DNA of 64,000 bases from Pararhizobium sp. IMCC3301 (GCF_030758315.1 NZ_CP132336.1:3501001-3565000), one strand, 5' to 3'. Counted from the stretch's first letter, positions 8,209 through 18,560 are shown. Numbers and translations: made by a program. Notes: a model not told the origin generated them from the letters alone.

Positions 8209-10653
8209 CTAAAGTTTAAGTCTGCGCAATCGCAAGGCATTGGAGATTACCGAAACTGAAGACAGGCTCATGGCTGCAGCAGCCAGCATCGGCGACAACA
8301 ACACCCCGGTGAAAGGATACAGAACGCCAGCCGCCACAGGTACACCCACGGTGTTATAGACAAACGCAAAGAACAGGTTCTGCTTGATATTGCGCAAGGT
8401 TGAAACAGACAGGTTTCGGGCTCGTGCAATACCGGCCAAATCTCCTGTCAGCAGGGTTATGCCGGCACTTTCCACAGCAACATCGGCTCCCGTACCCATG
8501 GCAATGCCGACATCGGCTTCAGCCAGGGCAGGCGCGTCATTCACCCCGTCACCGGCCATCGCCACAACATGGCCTTTGGCCTTCAGTTCCGCCACCAGTG
8601 CCTGCTTGTCCTGTGGCAGCACGCCGGCACGAATTTCATCTATGCCCAATTCTGCGGCCACAGCTGCTGCCGTGATTTCATTGTCGCCCGTCGCCATGAT
8701 GACTTTCAGGCCGGCCGCATGCAGGGCCCGGATAGCTTCCGGCGTGGACTTCTTGATCGTGTCTGCGACCGCGATAAGAGCTGCCAATTCTCCATCGACA
8801 ACCATATACATCACCGTCTTGCCAGACTGGCGAAGCGTATTGGCCCTGGTATCGGCCGCAGCCGTATCTACACCCAGATCGCGAACCATGGCACTGTTGC
8901 CAAGGCTGATGCGATGCCCGCCAACCACGCCTGAAGCGCCTTTGCCGGTCACCGCATTGAAATCCTCCACCGGCAGCAGTGCGAGCTGGCGCTGATCCGC
9001 ACCTTCGACAATAGCATCGGCCAGCGGGTGTTCAGAGGCTTTTTCAAGAGAGGCTGCCAGTGACAGCAATGCTGCCTCATCCCGGTCCGACAGGGCAATG
9101 ACATCTGTCAGTGTCGGTTTGCCGTCGGTCAATGTGCCGGTTTTGTCGACAATGACGACATCAACCTTGGCAAGGCGTTCCAGCGCGGACGCCTCCTTGA
9201 TTAGCACGCCTGCCTGTGCGCCCCGGCCGGTAGCTGTCATGATCGACATCGGTGTTGCAAGTCCAAGTGCGCAGGGACATGCAATAATCAGAACCGAAAC
9301 CGCTGAGACGATGGCAAACACAAAGGCCGGTTCCGGCCCCCAGACGATCCAGCTTATCATTGCAGCTATCGCGATCAGAACCACCGTGGGAACGAAATAC
9401 GAGGCGACTCTGTCGGCCAGGCCCTGGATCGGCGCACGCGAGCGCTGGGCCGAGGCCACCATCTGGACGATTTTCGCCAACATTGAATCTTCGCCGACAT
9501 GTCTGGCTTCAACAATCAGACTGCCATTTTTATTGATCGTCCCGCCGGTGACGACGTCAGACGGGCCTTTTTCCACGGGAAGCGGCTCGCCGGTAATCAT
9601 GCTTTCATCAATGACAGAATGGCCCTCCAGAACGATGCCGTCCACCGGTACGCTGGAGCCCGGGGTTACGCGCAAACGGTCGCCGGTCAGAATATTCTCC
9701 AGCGGCGCATCATATTCCGATCCGTCCGGATTGATCCGGCGCGCTGTTTTCGGGGCCAGGTCGAGTAGCGAGCGAATAGCGTCTCCGGTGCGCTCGCGTG
9801 CCCGCAATTCCAGCACCTGTCCGACAAACACAAGGGCAATAATGACCACCGCTGCCTCGAAATAGACCGGCGCGTGGCCTTCCGTCAGAAGCGCTTCCGG
9901 AAACAGGCCGGGGAACAGCACTGCCACCACACTGTACAGATAGGCAGCGCCGACGCCGAGCATGATCAGCGTCCACATATTCAGCTTCCAGGTGCGCACC
10001 GAGGTCCAGCCGCGGTGGAAAAACGGAGCCGCCGCCCACAGCACCACCGGAGTGGCCAGCGCCAGTTCCAGCCAGAGTGTGGTGGTTTCGCCGATCCAGT
10101 TCCGGATCGGCAGGCCAAACATCGGTCCCATGGCCAGAATCAGCAGTGGAATCGCCGCAGCAGCGCTGACCCATAGCCGCCGCGTGAAATCCAGCAATTC
10201 ATGGTTCGGCCCGTCAGCGACCCCATCCATTGGTTCCAGTGCCATGCCGCATATCGGGCAGGTGCCGGGGCCTTCCTGAACCACTTCCGGGTCCATCGGG
10301 CAGGTATACATGGCGTTTTTGGCAGCCGGCTTGGGCTTTTTCTTGTTGTTACCCGACAGATAGAATACCGGATCTGCCTGAAAACGATCTTTGCACCTGG
10401 GACTGCAGAAATGGTAGTCCGTGCCGCCATGGGTGAGGTTCGGTTTTCCCGCATTGAGTTTGACAGTCATTCCGCACACAGGGTCAATGCTGGTTGCGGC
10501 GTTGCCATCTGTCTGTGCGCTGTCCCCATGCGGGTCATGTGCATGCTCTGCAGCGTGATCGTGGGTGCAAGTGCTGCTGTGCCCATGATCGCTGTGCCCA
10601 TGATCGCTGTGCCCGTGATCGCTGTGTCCGTGATCGCTGTGCTTTTGGTCCAT
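8209..10653 (-). CDS. copA: CopA, copper-exporting P1B-type ATPase with His-rich N-terminus
   Basis: An 814-residue inner-membrane ATPase. The order is: His-rich tail with four SDHGH repeats (residues 6-25), YHS domain (57-97, DPVCGM..FCSPRC), heavy-metal-binding domain (116-141, YTCPMDP..CPICGM), transmembrane core with the CPC metal motif near 459, phosphorylation motif DKTGT near 501, then GDGVNDAPAL. There is no classical HMA domain; YHS plus the CPxCGM domain replace it. CPC motifs indicate Cu(I)/Ag(I) export. It is transcribed from its own CueR-type promoter. Confidence 0.93.
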   Translation of the reverse strand: MDQKHSDHGHSDHGHSDHGHSDHGHSSTCTHDHAAEHAHDPHGDSAQTDGNAATSIDPVCGMTVKLNAGKPNLTHGGTDYHFCSPRCKDRFQADPVFYLSGNNKKKPKPAAKNAMYTCPMDPEVVQEGPGTCPICGMALEPMDGVADGPNHELLDFTRRLWVSAAAAIPLLILAMGPMFGLPIRNWIGETTTLWLELALATPVVLWAAAPFFHRGWTSVRTWKLNMWTLIMLGVGAAYLYSVVAVLFPGLFPEALLTEGHAPVYFEAAVVIIALVFVGQVLELRARERTGDAIRSLLDLAPKTARRINPDGSEYDAPLENILTGDRLRVTPGSSVPVDGIVLEGHSVIDESMITGEPLPVEKGPSDVVTGGTINKNGSLIVEARHVGEDSMLAKIVQMVASAQRSRAPIQGLADRVASYFVPTVVLIAIAAMISWIVWGPEPAFVFAIVSAVSVLIIACPCALGLATPMSIMTATGRGAQAGVLIKEASALERLAKVDVVIVDKTGTLTDGKPTLTDVIALSDRDEAALLSLAASLEKASEHPLADAIVEGADQRQLALLPVEDFNAVTGKGASGVVGGHRISLGNSAMVRDLGVDTAAADTRANTLRQSGKTVMYMVVDGELAALIAVADTIKKSTPEAIRALHAAGLKVIMATGDNEITAAAVAAELGIDEIRAGVLPQDKQALVAELKAKGHVVAMAGDGVNDAPALAEADVGIAMGTGADVAVESAGITLLTGDLAGIARARNLSVSTLRNIKQNLFFAFVYNTVGVPVAAGVLYPFTGVLLSPMLAAAAMSLSSVSVISNALRLRRLKL
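10576..10635 (-). repeat. 15-bp tandem repeat encoding (SDHGH)4 in CopA
   Basis: Four near-identical 15-bp units (GCTGTGCCCATGATC on the plus strand) encode the metal-chelating SDHGH repeats, with a degraded fifth unit next to the start codon. Near-identity at the DNA level indicates recent expansion, so copy number could vary between strains. Confidence 0.8.
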
Positions 10654-10711
10654 GCGTCATCATACCTTGGTTGAGCCCGTTTTGCGGCGGGCAATGACTT
10701 TCAGAATCAAC

Positions 10712-10742
10712 TATGTAAGGCTTACAGTAGCTGGAAGGTCAA
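10712..10742 (-). promoter_or_regulatory. CueR-activated copA promoter
   Basis: On the minus strand TTGACC (-35, 10737-10742) and TACATA (-10, 10712-10717) are separated by 19 bp. The spacer holds an imperfect dyad, ACCTTCCAG..CTGTAAG. The over-long spacer and the ACCTTCC half-site are hallmarks of CueR promoters, and cueR lies 2.8 kb away. The copA ATG follows about 60 bp downstream. Confidence 0.85.
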
Positions 10743-10836
10743 GCCCTGTTGGGCAGCATGCGTTACGAAGCCAAATGACTCGACATTTATAGAATGTGTT
10801 CTAGTCTCCTGCGAATGCTCCCGATTGTGCCCGAAC

Positions 10837-11544
10837 ATGCAGAACCCTGAGATAGATCTTGTCATTTTCGATTGCGACGGCGTGCTCATTGACAGTGAGA
10901 TGATCAGTTCTGCCATTTTGATTTCTGAATTGGAAGCAGCCGGTATCTCCGTCACGTTTGATTATTTTCGACGCTGGTTTCTGGGACGCAGCTTTCCCAA
11001 GGTTGCGGAATCTGTGCGCCGGACATTCGATGTGGCGTTGCCGCCGGATTTTGAGGAATCCTATCGCAACAGATTATTCCAGGCCTTCAGCAGCGAGCTG
11101 AAAACGACGCCGGGAGTGACCGACATTCTTGCAAATCTGGCACGGCCCGCCTGCGTGGCAACAAGCAGCACGCCGGCACGTGTTGAAAAATCATTGCAAC
11201 TGACCGGGCTGACAGGGTTTTTTGGCGATAATGTTTTTACCGCCTCGGAAGTGAAATTCGGCAAGCCGGCCCCGGATCTGTTTTATCATACGGCGCGGCA
11301 GATGCAGGCGGAGCCGGAAAGATGTCTGGTCATTGAAGACAGTGGACCCGGCCTGGAAGCAGCCCTTGCAGCCGGCATGATTGTCTGGCGATATACCGGA
11401 GGCAGCCATCTGATAGACATGCCGGTCGAGGACGATTGCCGGTTTGCTGACGTAACGAATTTTGACAATTGGGCGGAATTCTTTGAAATGGCCCCTCAAT
11501 TGAAACTGCACGAACAGAGTATCGGGGACATAAGTGGCCGCTAA
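10837..11544 (+). CDS. HAD-superfamily phosphatase of the polyol cluster
   Basis: A 235-residue HAD hydrolase with motif I FDCDGVLIDS, motif II threonine/serine in VATSST, motif III lysine in KFGKPAPDLF and motif IV in VIEDSGPG. The alpha-helical cap after motif I marks subfamily IA (phosphoglycolate- or sugar-phosphatase-like). It overlaps the SorC regulator by 11 bp and precedes the polyol transporter, so it probably acts on a sugar or polyol phosphate. A TTG at 10825 is the alternative start. Confidence 0.82.
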   Translation: MQNPEIDLVIFDCDGVLIDSEMISSAILISELEAAGISVTFDYFRRWFLGRSFPKVAESVRRTFDVALPPDFEESYRNRLFQAFSSELKTTPGVTDILANLARPACVATSSTPARVEKSLQLTGLTGFFGDNVFTASEVKFGKPAPDLFYHTARQMQAEPERCLVIEDSGPGLEAALAAGMIVWRYTGGSHLIDMPVEDDCRFADVTNFDNWAEFFEMAPQLKLHEQSIGDISGR

Positions 11545-12487
11545 ATCCGACAATGAATTCAGCCGCCTTGACGAGGCCGCGCGAGCCGGATGGCTATATT
11601 ATGTGGCTGGCAACACGCAGGATGAAATCGCCCGCAAACTGGGTGTTTCGCGCCAGTCGGCACAGCGGCTGGTGTCGCTGGCAGTCAGCGAGCGCCTGAT
11701 CAAGGTTCGCGTGGATCATCCGATCGCCAAATGCATGGAACTTGGCAAAAAACTGACCGAGCGCTTTGATCTGATGGCTTGTGAGGTAGTTCCCAGCGAT
11801 CCGGAAGCCCCGGCATCGACGGTCGGGATCGCTCAGGCCGGCGCGGCTGAAATGGAGCGCCATCTGAAATCCAGCCAGCCCAGGATCATCGCCATTGGAA
11901 CCGGCCGCGCGTTACGGGCCTGTGTGGAACAACTCCCCGCCATGGATTGCCCCCAGCACCGTATCGTCTCGCTGCTGGGCAACATGATGTCGGACGGCTC
12001 GGCGACCGCCTATAATGTGATCATCCGCATGGCAGACCGCGTCAATGCCCGGCATTTCCCCATGCCACTGCCTGTATTTGCGACGAATTCGGAAGAAAGG
12101 AAGCTGTTGCACGGGCAGGCACCGGTCCACAATATTCTTGAGCTGGCCCGACAGGCTGATGTGACCTTTGTCGGCATTGGCCAGATGAACGAAAGTGCAC
12201 AACTCGTTGTCGACGGGTTCGTCACCAGAGAGGAGGCGAAATCCCTCAACCGGCTGGGTGCCATCGGAGAAATCACCAGCTGGGTTTACGACAAGGACGG
12301 CAAACTGATTGATGGCCTCATCAATGACCGCGTCGCCAGCGCGCCATTGCATGCCGATCAGGATCATCCGGTGTTCGGAATTGCCGTCGGCGAGCCCAAG
12401 GTCGCTGCTATCCGGGGCGCCTTGCGCGGGCGTTTGATCAATGCATTGATTACGAATGAGGCGACAGCCGAACTATTGCTCAATTAA
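11534..12487 (+). CDS. SorC/DeoR-type sugar-binding transcriptional regulator of the polyol operon
   Basis: A 317-residue protein from a GTG start. The N-terminal helix-turn-helix (NTQDEIARKLGVSRQSAQRL, about residues 27-46) precedes a SorC-type effector domain (IAIGTGRALRACVEQL; FVGIGQMNES). Family members bind phosphorylated sugars. The operator-like repeats around its stop and in front of smoE match its position as local regulator. It overlaps the HAD gene, so the two are co-expressed. Confidence 0.87.
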   Translation: MAAKSDNEFSRLDEAARAGWLYYVAGNTQDEIARKLGVSRQSAQRLVSLAVSERLIKVRVDHPIAKCMELGKKLTERFDLMACEVVPSDPEAPASTVGIAQAGAAEMERHLKSSQPRIIAIGTGRALRACVEQLPAMDCPQHRIVSLLGNMMSDGSATAYNVIIRMADRVNARHFPMPLPVFATNSEERKLLHGQAPVHNILELARQADVTFVGIGQMNESAQLVVDGFVTREEAKSLNRLGAIGEITSWVYDKDGKLIDGLINDRVASAPLHADQDHPVFGIAVGEPKVAAIRGALRGRLINALITNEATAELLLN

Positions 12488-12576
12488 TGAGCAAATGCCC
12501 ATTATGTTAATACATTGAAATATAACAATTTTTTCTCTTTTAATCTTGAGTTGTTAGGAAAAATTTAACATCCCTC

Positions 12577-12630
12577 TTGACATTCAGAACAGTTTGTGTG
12601 AACATTTGCCCGCTTAATAAGCAAATGCTC
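12577..12630 (+). promoter_or_regulatory. smoE promoter with inverted-repeat operator
   Basis: TTGACA (12577-12582) could be a -35 box; the -10 is weak. Immediately downstream, GAACATTTGC (12600-12609) and GCAAATGCTC (12621-12630) form 10-bp inverted arms with one mismatch. A third copy, GAGCAAATGC, sits at 12489-12498 just after the regulator stop. The arrangement suits looping repression or activation by the adjacent SorC-type protein; the assignment is inference. Confidence 0.6.
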
Positions 12631-12652
12631 AAACTGGTTCTGGGAGGACCTT

Positions 12653-13963
12653 ATGAAATTTTTCTCACGTGCCCTGGTGGGCGTATCTGCGCTTGCCTTG
12701 CTGGCATCTCCGGCTCTCGCCGAGACGCTGACAATCGCAACCGTCAATAATGGCGATATGATCCGGATGCAGAAGCTGGCCGGTGACTTCACAGCCAAAA
12801 ATCCCGACATCGAACTTGAGTGGGTCACTCTGGAAGAAAACATTCTTCGCCAGCGTGTCACCACAGATATTGCCACCAAAGGCGGGCAGTATGATGTCAT
12901 GACTATCGGCACTTACGAAGTTCCGATCTGGGGCGGCAAAGGCTGGCTCGTATCGTTAAACGATCTGCCGGCATCCTATGATGTCGATGATATTCTTCCT
13001 GCCATTCGTGGCGGTCTGACTGTTGATGGCGAGCTGTATGCCGCGCCATTTTACGGCGAAAGCTCCATGGTCATGTACCGCAAGGACCTGATGGAAAAAG
13101 CCGGTCTGGAAATGCCGGACGCTCCAACCTGGGACTTCATTGGCAAAGCCGCTCGTGCCATGACGGACAAGGACAATGAAATCTACGGTGTCTGCCTGCG
13201 CGGCAAGGCTGGCTGGGGTGAGAACATGGCGTTCCTCACCGCAATGGGCAATTCGTTCGGGGCTAAATGGTTCGATATGGACTGGAAGCCGCAATTCGAC
13301 AGCGATGCGTGGAAAGAAACCATCACCTTCTACGTCAACCTGCTGAATGATGCTGGCCCCCCTGGCGCTTCCAACAACGGCTTCAATGAAAACCTGTCGC
13401 TGTTCCAGACCGGAAAATGCGGCATGTGGATTGACGCGACTGTTGCAGCTTCCTTTGTCACAAACCCGAATGACAGCAAAGTGGCTGATCAGGTTGGATT
13501 TGCTCTTGCACCGGACACCGGCCTTGGCAAGCGTGGCAACTGGCTGTGGGCCTGGTCTCTGGCCATCCCGTCCGGCACACAGAAAGCTGATGCAGCGAAG
13601 AAATTCGTCGCCTGGGCAACATCGAAAGACTATCTGGCGCTGGTCGCCGAAAACGAAGGCTGGGCAAATGTGCCTCCAGGCACCCGCACCTCGCTTTACG
13701 AGAATCCCGAATATGCCAAAGTGCCATTTGCCAAAATGACACTCGAGAGCATCAATTCGGCTGATCCGAAGAACCCGACTGTGGATCCGGTTCCTTATGT
13801 CGGTGTTCAGTTTGTTGCCATTCCTGAATTCCAGGGTATTGCAACTGCCACCGGGCAGCAGTTTTCAGCTGCTCTGGCTGGATCGACCTCTGTCGACGAC
13901 GCCCTTCAGAACGCTCAGAACCTCACCGAGCGTGAGATGACGAAGGCCGGTTACATCAAGTAA
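12653..13963 (+). CDS. smoE: Polyol (sorbitol/mannitol) ABC transporter substrate-binding protein
   Basis: A 436-residue family-1 solute-binding protein with a signal peptide at residues 1-23 (ending SPALA). GGGAGG lies 6 bp before the ATG. The mature chain has the usual extracellular binding-protein pattern (DVMTIGTYEVPIWG; FYGESSMVMYRKDL). Together with two permeases, an SmoK ATPase and mannitol 2-dehydrogenase it matches the smoEFGK sorbitol/mannitol importers of rhizobia and Rhodobacter. Confidence 0.88.
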   Translation: MKFFSRALVGVSALALLASPALAETLTIATVNNGDMIRMQKLAGDFTAKNPDIELEWVTLEENILRQRVTTDIATKGGQYDVMTIGTYEVPIWGGKGWLVSLNDLPASYDVDDILPAIRGGLTVDGELYAAPFYGESSMVMYRKDLMEKAGLEMPDAPTWDFIGKAARAMTDKDNEIYGVCLRGKAGWGENMAFLTAMGNSFGAKWFDMDWKPQFDSDAWKETITFYVNLLNDAGPPGASNNGFNENLSLFQTGKCGMWIDATVAASFVTNPNDSKVADQVGFALAPDTGLGKRGNWLWAWSLAIPSGTQKADAAKKFVAWATSKDYLALVAENEGWANVPPGTRTSLYENPEYAKVPFAKMTLESINSADPKNPTVDPVPYVGVQFVAIPEFQGIATATGQQFSAALAGSTSVDDALQNAQNLTEREMTKAGYIK

Positions 13964-13973
13964 CTGCCTTCCT

Positions 13974-14000
13974 CGGGGCCGGCTTTCCCGGCCGGCCCCG
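13974..14000 (+). other. GC-rich hairpin after smoE
   Basis: CGGGGCCGG and CCGGCCCCG arms (9 bp) flank a 9-base loop 10 bp beyond the smoE stop, without a T run. It probably protects the abundant binding-protein message and lowers expression of the permease genes. Confidence 0.5.
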
Positions 14001-14105
14001 TTCGCAATATTCCGGCCCTGTTTGCATCAGGGCACGCACATTGCATTGTCGATCTGATTTGCGATAAGCTGATTTAATTGATCCTGACAAATGGGGGGAG
14101 TTGTC

Positions 14106-14978
14106 ATGGCTACTGCACATTCCAGAACCGCTGCGCGCTTAATGATTTCACCGGCAGTATTGGTGCTGCTGGCATGGATGATCGTCCCGCTGGCGATGAC
14201 GATTTACTTCTCGTTTCTGCGCTACAACCTTTTGTCTCCGGGTGAGGAAACCTTCACAGGATTTGCAAATTATCGCTATTTCCTCACCGACCCGGCCTTT
14301 TTTGACGCATTTTTCAACACCATCATTCTGGTCTGCGGTGTTCTGATCATCACTGTTGTGCTCGGAATCGCGCTGGCAGTGCTGCTGGATCAGCCGATGT
14401 GGGGCCAGGGGATTGTCCGCATCCTTGTGATCGCGCCCTTCTTCGTCATGCCGACCGTGTCCGCCCTTGTCTGGAAGAACATGTTCATGGATCCGGTCAA
14501 CGGACTGTTCGCCCACGCCGCCAAGGCGATCGGTCTGCCGCCATTCGAGTTCTTGAGTCAGGCGCCGCTGGCCTCAATCATCCTGATTGTGGCCTGGCAA
14601 TGGCTGCCTTTCGCTACCCTCATTCTGCTGACCGCCATGCAATCCCTGGATCAGGAACAACTTGAGGCGGCAGAGATGGACGGTGCCAGCTCGACAAGCC
14701 GTTTCATGTATATGGTGCTGCCGCATCTGTCCCGGGCCATCACAGTTGTTGTGCTGATCCAGACAATCTTCCTGCTCTCGATATTCGCTGAAATTCTTGT
14801 CACGACCAATGGCGGGCCCGGCACCGCCTCGACCAACATCACCTATCTGGTATACGCGCAGTCTCTGCTGCAGTTCGATGTTGGCGGCGGGTCAGCAGGC
14901 GGAATCATAGCGGTCATTCTCGCTAACATTGTTGCGATCTTCCTGATGCGGATGATCGGCAAAAACCTGGAGGCATGA
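14106..14978 (+). CDS. smoF: Polyol ABC transporter permease SmoF
   Basis: A 290-residue inner-membrane permease of the MalF-like family with six predicted spans, beginning LMISPAVLVLLAWMIVPLAM. The ATPase-contact loop is at LEAAEMDGASSTSRFMYMVLP. I start at the ATG at 14106 because GGGGGAG lies 5 bp upstream; the frame also opens at 14091. It follows smoE after a 142-bp gap with a hairpin, and smoG begins 4 bp after its stop. Confidence 0.88.
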   Translation: MATAHSRTAARLMISPAVLVLLAWMIVPLAMTIYFSFLRYNLLSPGEETFTGFANYRYFLTDPAFFDAFFNTIILVCGVLIITVVLGIALAVLLDQPMWGQGIVRILVIAPFFVMPTVSALVWKNMFMDPVNGLFAHAAKAIGLPPFEFLSQAPLASIILIVAWQWLPFATLILLTAMQSLDQEQLEAAEMDGASSTSRFMYMVLPHLSRAITVVVLIQTIFLLSIFAEILVTTNGGPGTASTNITYLVYAQSLLQFDVGGGSAGGIIAVILANIVAIFLMRMIGKNLEA

Positions 14979-14982
14979 GATC

Positions 14983-15813
14983 ATGGCACGTGCTGTTACC
15001 AACCAACGCAAACTCATCGTGACGCTTGTCGCCTGGGCCATTGGACTGGCGATCTTTTTCCCGATCCTGTGGACCTTTCTGACAAGCTTCAAAACCGAGG
15101 CTGAAGCGATTGCCTCGCCGCCGTCTTTCCTGTTCTTTGAATGGACCACGGAAAATTATTCGGAAGTCCAGTCGCGGTCGAACTATCCGCGTCACTTCAT
15201 GAATTCAGTCATCATTTCCCTGGGCTCAACGCTATTGGGGCTGCTGATTGCCATTCCGGCAGCCTGGTCGATGGCATTTGTTCCCAGCAAACGCACTAAA
15301 AACGTTCTGATGTGGATGTTGTCTACCAAGATGTTGCCGCCGGTCGGAGTGCTGATCCCGATCTACCTGATTTTCCGCGATACCGGCCTGCTGGATTCGC
15401 GTGTCGGTCTGGTACTGGTGCTGACCTTGATCAATCTGCCGATCATCGTCTGGATGCTGTACACCTACTTCAAGGAAATTCCCGGAGAAATTCTCGAGGC
15501 ATCACGAATGGATGGTGCAGGCCTGTGGTCGGAAGTGCTTTACGTGCTGACACCGATGGCGGTGCCCGGCATTGCCTCCACGCTTCTGCTGAATGTCATT
15601 CTGGCCTGGAATGAAGCGTTCTGGACGCTCAATCTGACAGCGTCCAAGGCGGCGCCGCTGACAGCCTTCATTGCCAGCTATTCCAGCCCTGAAGGGCTGT
15701 TCTACGCCAAACTGTCAGCCGCATCGACAATGGCCATCGCGCCCATCGTCATTCTTGGCTGGTTCAGCCAGAAACAACTGGTGCGCGGCCTGACCTTCGG
15801 CGCAGTGAAATAG
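14983..15813 (+). CDS. smoG: Polyol ABC transporter permease SmoG
   Basis: A 276-residue MalG-like permease. Hydrophobic spans start at LIVTLVAWAIGLAIFFPILW, and the EAA loop reads EILEASRMDGAGLWSEVLYV. It pairs with SmoF to form the channel. It lies 4 bp after smoF and 21 bp before smoK, in a tightly packed operon. Confidence 0.88.
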   Translation: MARAVTNQRKLIVTLVAWAIGLAIFFPILWTFLTSFKTEAEAIASPPSFLFFEWTTENYSEVQSRSNYPRHFMNSVIISLGSTLLGLLIAIPAAWSMAFVPSKRTKNVLMWMLSTKMLPPVGVLIPIYLIFRDTGLLDSRVGLVLVLTLINLPIIVWMLYTYFKEIPGEILEASRMDGAGLWSEVLYVLTPMAVPGIASTLLLNVILAWNEAFWTLNLTASKAAPLTAFIASYSSPEGLFYAKLSAASTMAIAPIVILGWFSQKQLVRGLTFGAVK

Positions 15814-15834
15814 GGTTTAATGGGGAATTCGAAC

Positions 15835-16833
<999 letters not shown>

Positions 16834-16947
16834 TCAATGGTCTGTTCGCCAGATAACAACAGCTGCCTCTGGGGAACCAGGACAGGTCCTCGCGCGTCCC
16901 TTTCAGGCGCATGGGAACGGCTGAAAATCTGACTGGCATGGCCGTTT

Positions 16948-16983
16948 TTGGCCGTGTTTCTGGCCGAGTTCCTGGCCGAGTTC
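16948..16983. repeat. 12-bp tandem repeat upstream of mtlK
   Basis: Three units of CTGGCCGAGTTC (the first degenerate) stand in the 221-bp gap between smoK and mannitol dehydrogenase. The rest of the gap shows no gene; a promoter for mtlK may lie here, but I cannot define one. Confidence 0.55.
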
Positions 16984-17054
16984 CCGGGAAGTTCTGACAG
17001 TATATTTACGGTAGCACAGACATAAAATGTCGATGGTGGAAACTGGATGAGTTG

Positions 17055-18524
17055 ATGACATTCACGAAATTGAATCAAGCCGCTCTGGCGGCATTGCCGG
17101 CGAATGTTGCGGTTCCCTCTTATGATCGCCACGCGCTGACACCCGGTATCATGCATATTGGTGTGGGAAATTTTCATCGCGCCCATCAGGCCGTCTATCT
17201 GCACGAGTTGTTTTCGCTGGGCGAGGATCATGATTGGGCACTGGTTGGTGCCGGCATCAAGCCTTATGACGCGGTCATGCGCGAGCGGCTGCGCCAGCAG
17301 GACTGGCTGTCGACCATTGTTGAACTGGACCCGGACGGCTTCACCGCAAAAATCTGCGGATCAATGATCGATTTTGTCGAGGTCGATCCTGCAGCGGTCG
17401 TCGAACGGCTGACATCGCCTGATATTCGCATCGTCTCGCTGACCATCACCGAGGGCGGCTATTTTGTCGATGCCCGCAGCGGTGGCTTTGACGCCAATCA
17501 TCCCGACATCGTCCACGACATCAACAATCCCGATGCGCCGGAAACGGTTTTCGGCACACTGATCGCTGCAATCAGGCAACGCAGAGCGAAGGGTATCGTG
17601 CCCTTTACCATCATGTCCTGCGATAATCTGCCGGAAAACGGTATCATCACCCGGCAGGCGGTACTTGGGCTGGCCGGGCAGATGTCCGGTGAACTGGCAG
17701 ACTGGATTGGCAACAATGTCGCCTTTCCCAACAGTATGGTGGATTGCATAACGCCTGCAACTTCCGACCGTGAGCGCGCCATGGTTGAACAGAAATTCGG
17801 CATCAGCGATGCGGTTCCGGTTGCCTGCGAGCCGTTTCGCCAGTGGGTTCTGGAAGACAAATTTACCGCTGGCAGACCGGCGCTGGAAAAAGTCGGTGTC
17901 GAATTTGTCTCCGACGTTGCGCCTTACGAATTGATGAAATTGCGCATTCTCAATGGCGGGCACGCCGCGATCGCTTATCCGGCCGCGCTGATGGGCATCG
18001 AATTTGTCCACGACGCCATGGCGGAACCGCTGGTCAGCGGTTTTCTGACCCGGCTGGAGACGACAGAAATCATTCCCACGGTACCGGCGGTTCCCGGGGT
18101 CGATTTCCTCAACTATCTCGACAAGGTCCGGGAGCGGTTTTCAAACGCCGCCGTCGCCGATACGATTCCCCGTCTTTGCCTTGACGGCTCGAACCGGCAA
18201 CCCAAATTCATCCTGCCGACAATCCGAGAAAGTCTGGGCGCCGGCGGGCTGGTGAATGGTCTGGCACTGGAGGTGGCGCTATGGTGCCGCTACTGCGCCG
18301 GGACCGATGATGCAGGCAATAATATTGCCATTGTCGATGAAAAAGCTGCGCGCCTGACGGACCACGCCTTGCGCGCCCGCAGCGATCCGGCAGTCTTTCT
18401 GGAAATGAGCGATATATTCGGGGCGCTGGGTGACAATGAGGTCTTTGCCGGGGCGTTTTCCGCGTCGGTACGTTCCTTGTGGGAAAACGGCACCAAAGCC
18501 ACCCTGCAGACCTATCTGGCCTGA
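17055..18524 (+). CDS. mtlK: Mannitol 2-dehydrogenase (polyol-specific long-chain dehydrogenase)
   Basis: A 489-residue NAD-dependent enzyme that oxidises D-mannitol (often also arabitol or sorbitol) to the ketose. The N-terminal nucleotide-binding motif GVGNFHRAHQAVYL, the CDNLPENG and PNSMVDCITPAT segments, and the catalytic lysine in LMKLRILNGGHAA mark the mannitol dehydrogenase family. It is downstream of smoEFGK, so imported polyol goes straight to fructose. A separate sorbitol dehydrogenase (smoS) and a fructokinase, found in some relatives, are not in the window. TTG at 17052 precedes the chosen ATG. Confidence 0.92.
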   Translation: MTFTKLNQAALAALPANVAVPSYDRHALTPGIMHIGVGNFHRAHQAVYLHELFSLGEDHDWALVGAGIKPYDAVMRERLRQQDWLSTIVELDPDGFTAKICGSMIDFVEVDPAAVVERLTSPDIRIVSLTITEGGYFVDARSGGFDANHPDIVHDINNPDAPETVFGTLIAAIRQRRAKGIVPFTIMSCDNLPENGIITRQAVLGLAGQMSGELADWIGNNVAFPNSMVDCITPATSDRERAMVEQKFGISDAVPVACEPFRQWVLEDKFTAGRPALEKVGVEFVSDVAPYELMKLRILNGGHAAIAYPAALMGIEFVHDAMAEPLVSGFLTRLETTEIIPTVPAVPGVDFLNYLDKVRERFSNAAVADTIPRLCLDGSNRQPKFILPTIRESLGAGGLVNGLALEVALWCRYCAGTDDAGNNIAIVDEKAARLTDHALRARSDPAVFLEMSDIFGALGDNEVFAGAFSASVRSLWENGTKATLQTYLA

Positions 18525-18560
18525 CACGGCGGCTTTCGGCCTGCGGCGGGAAGCGCGCCT

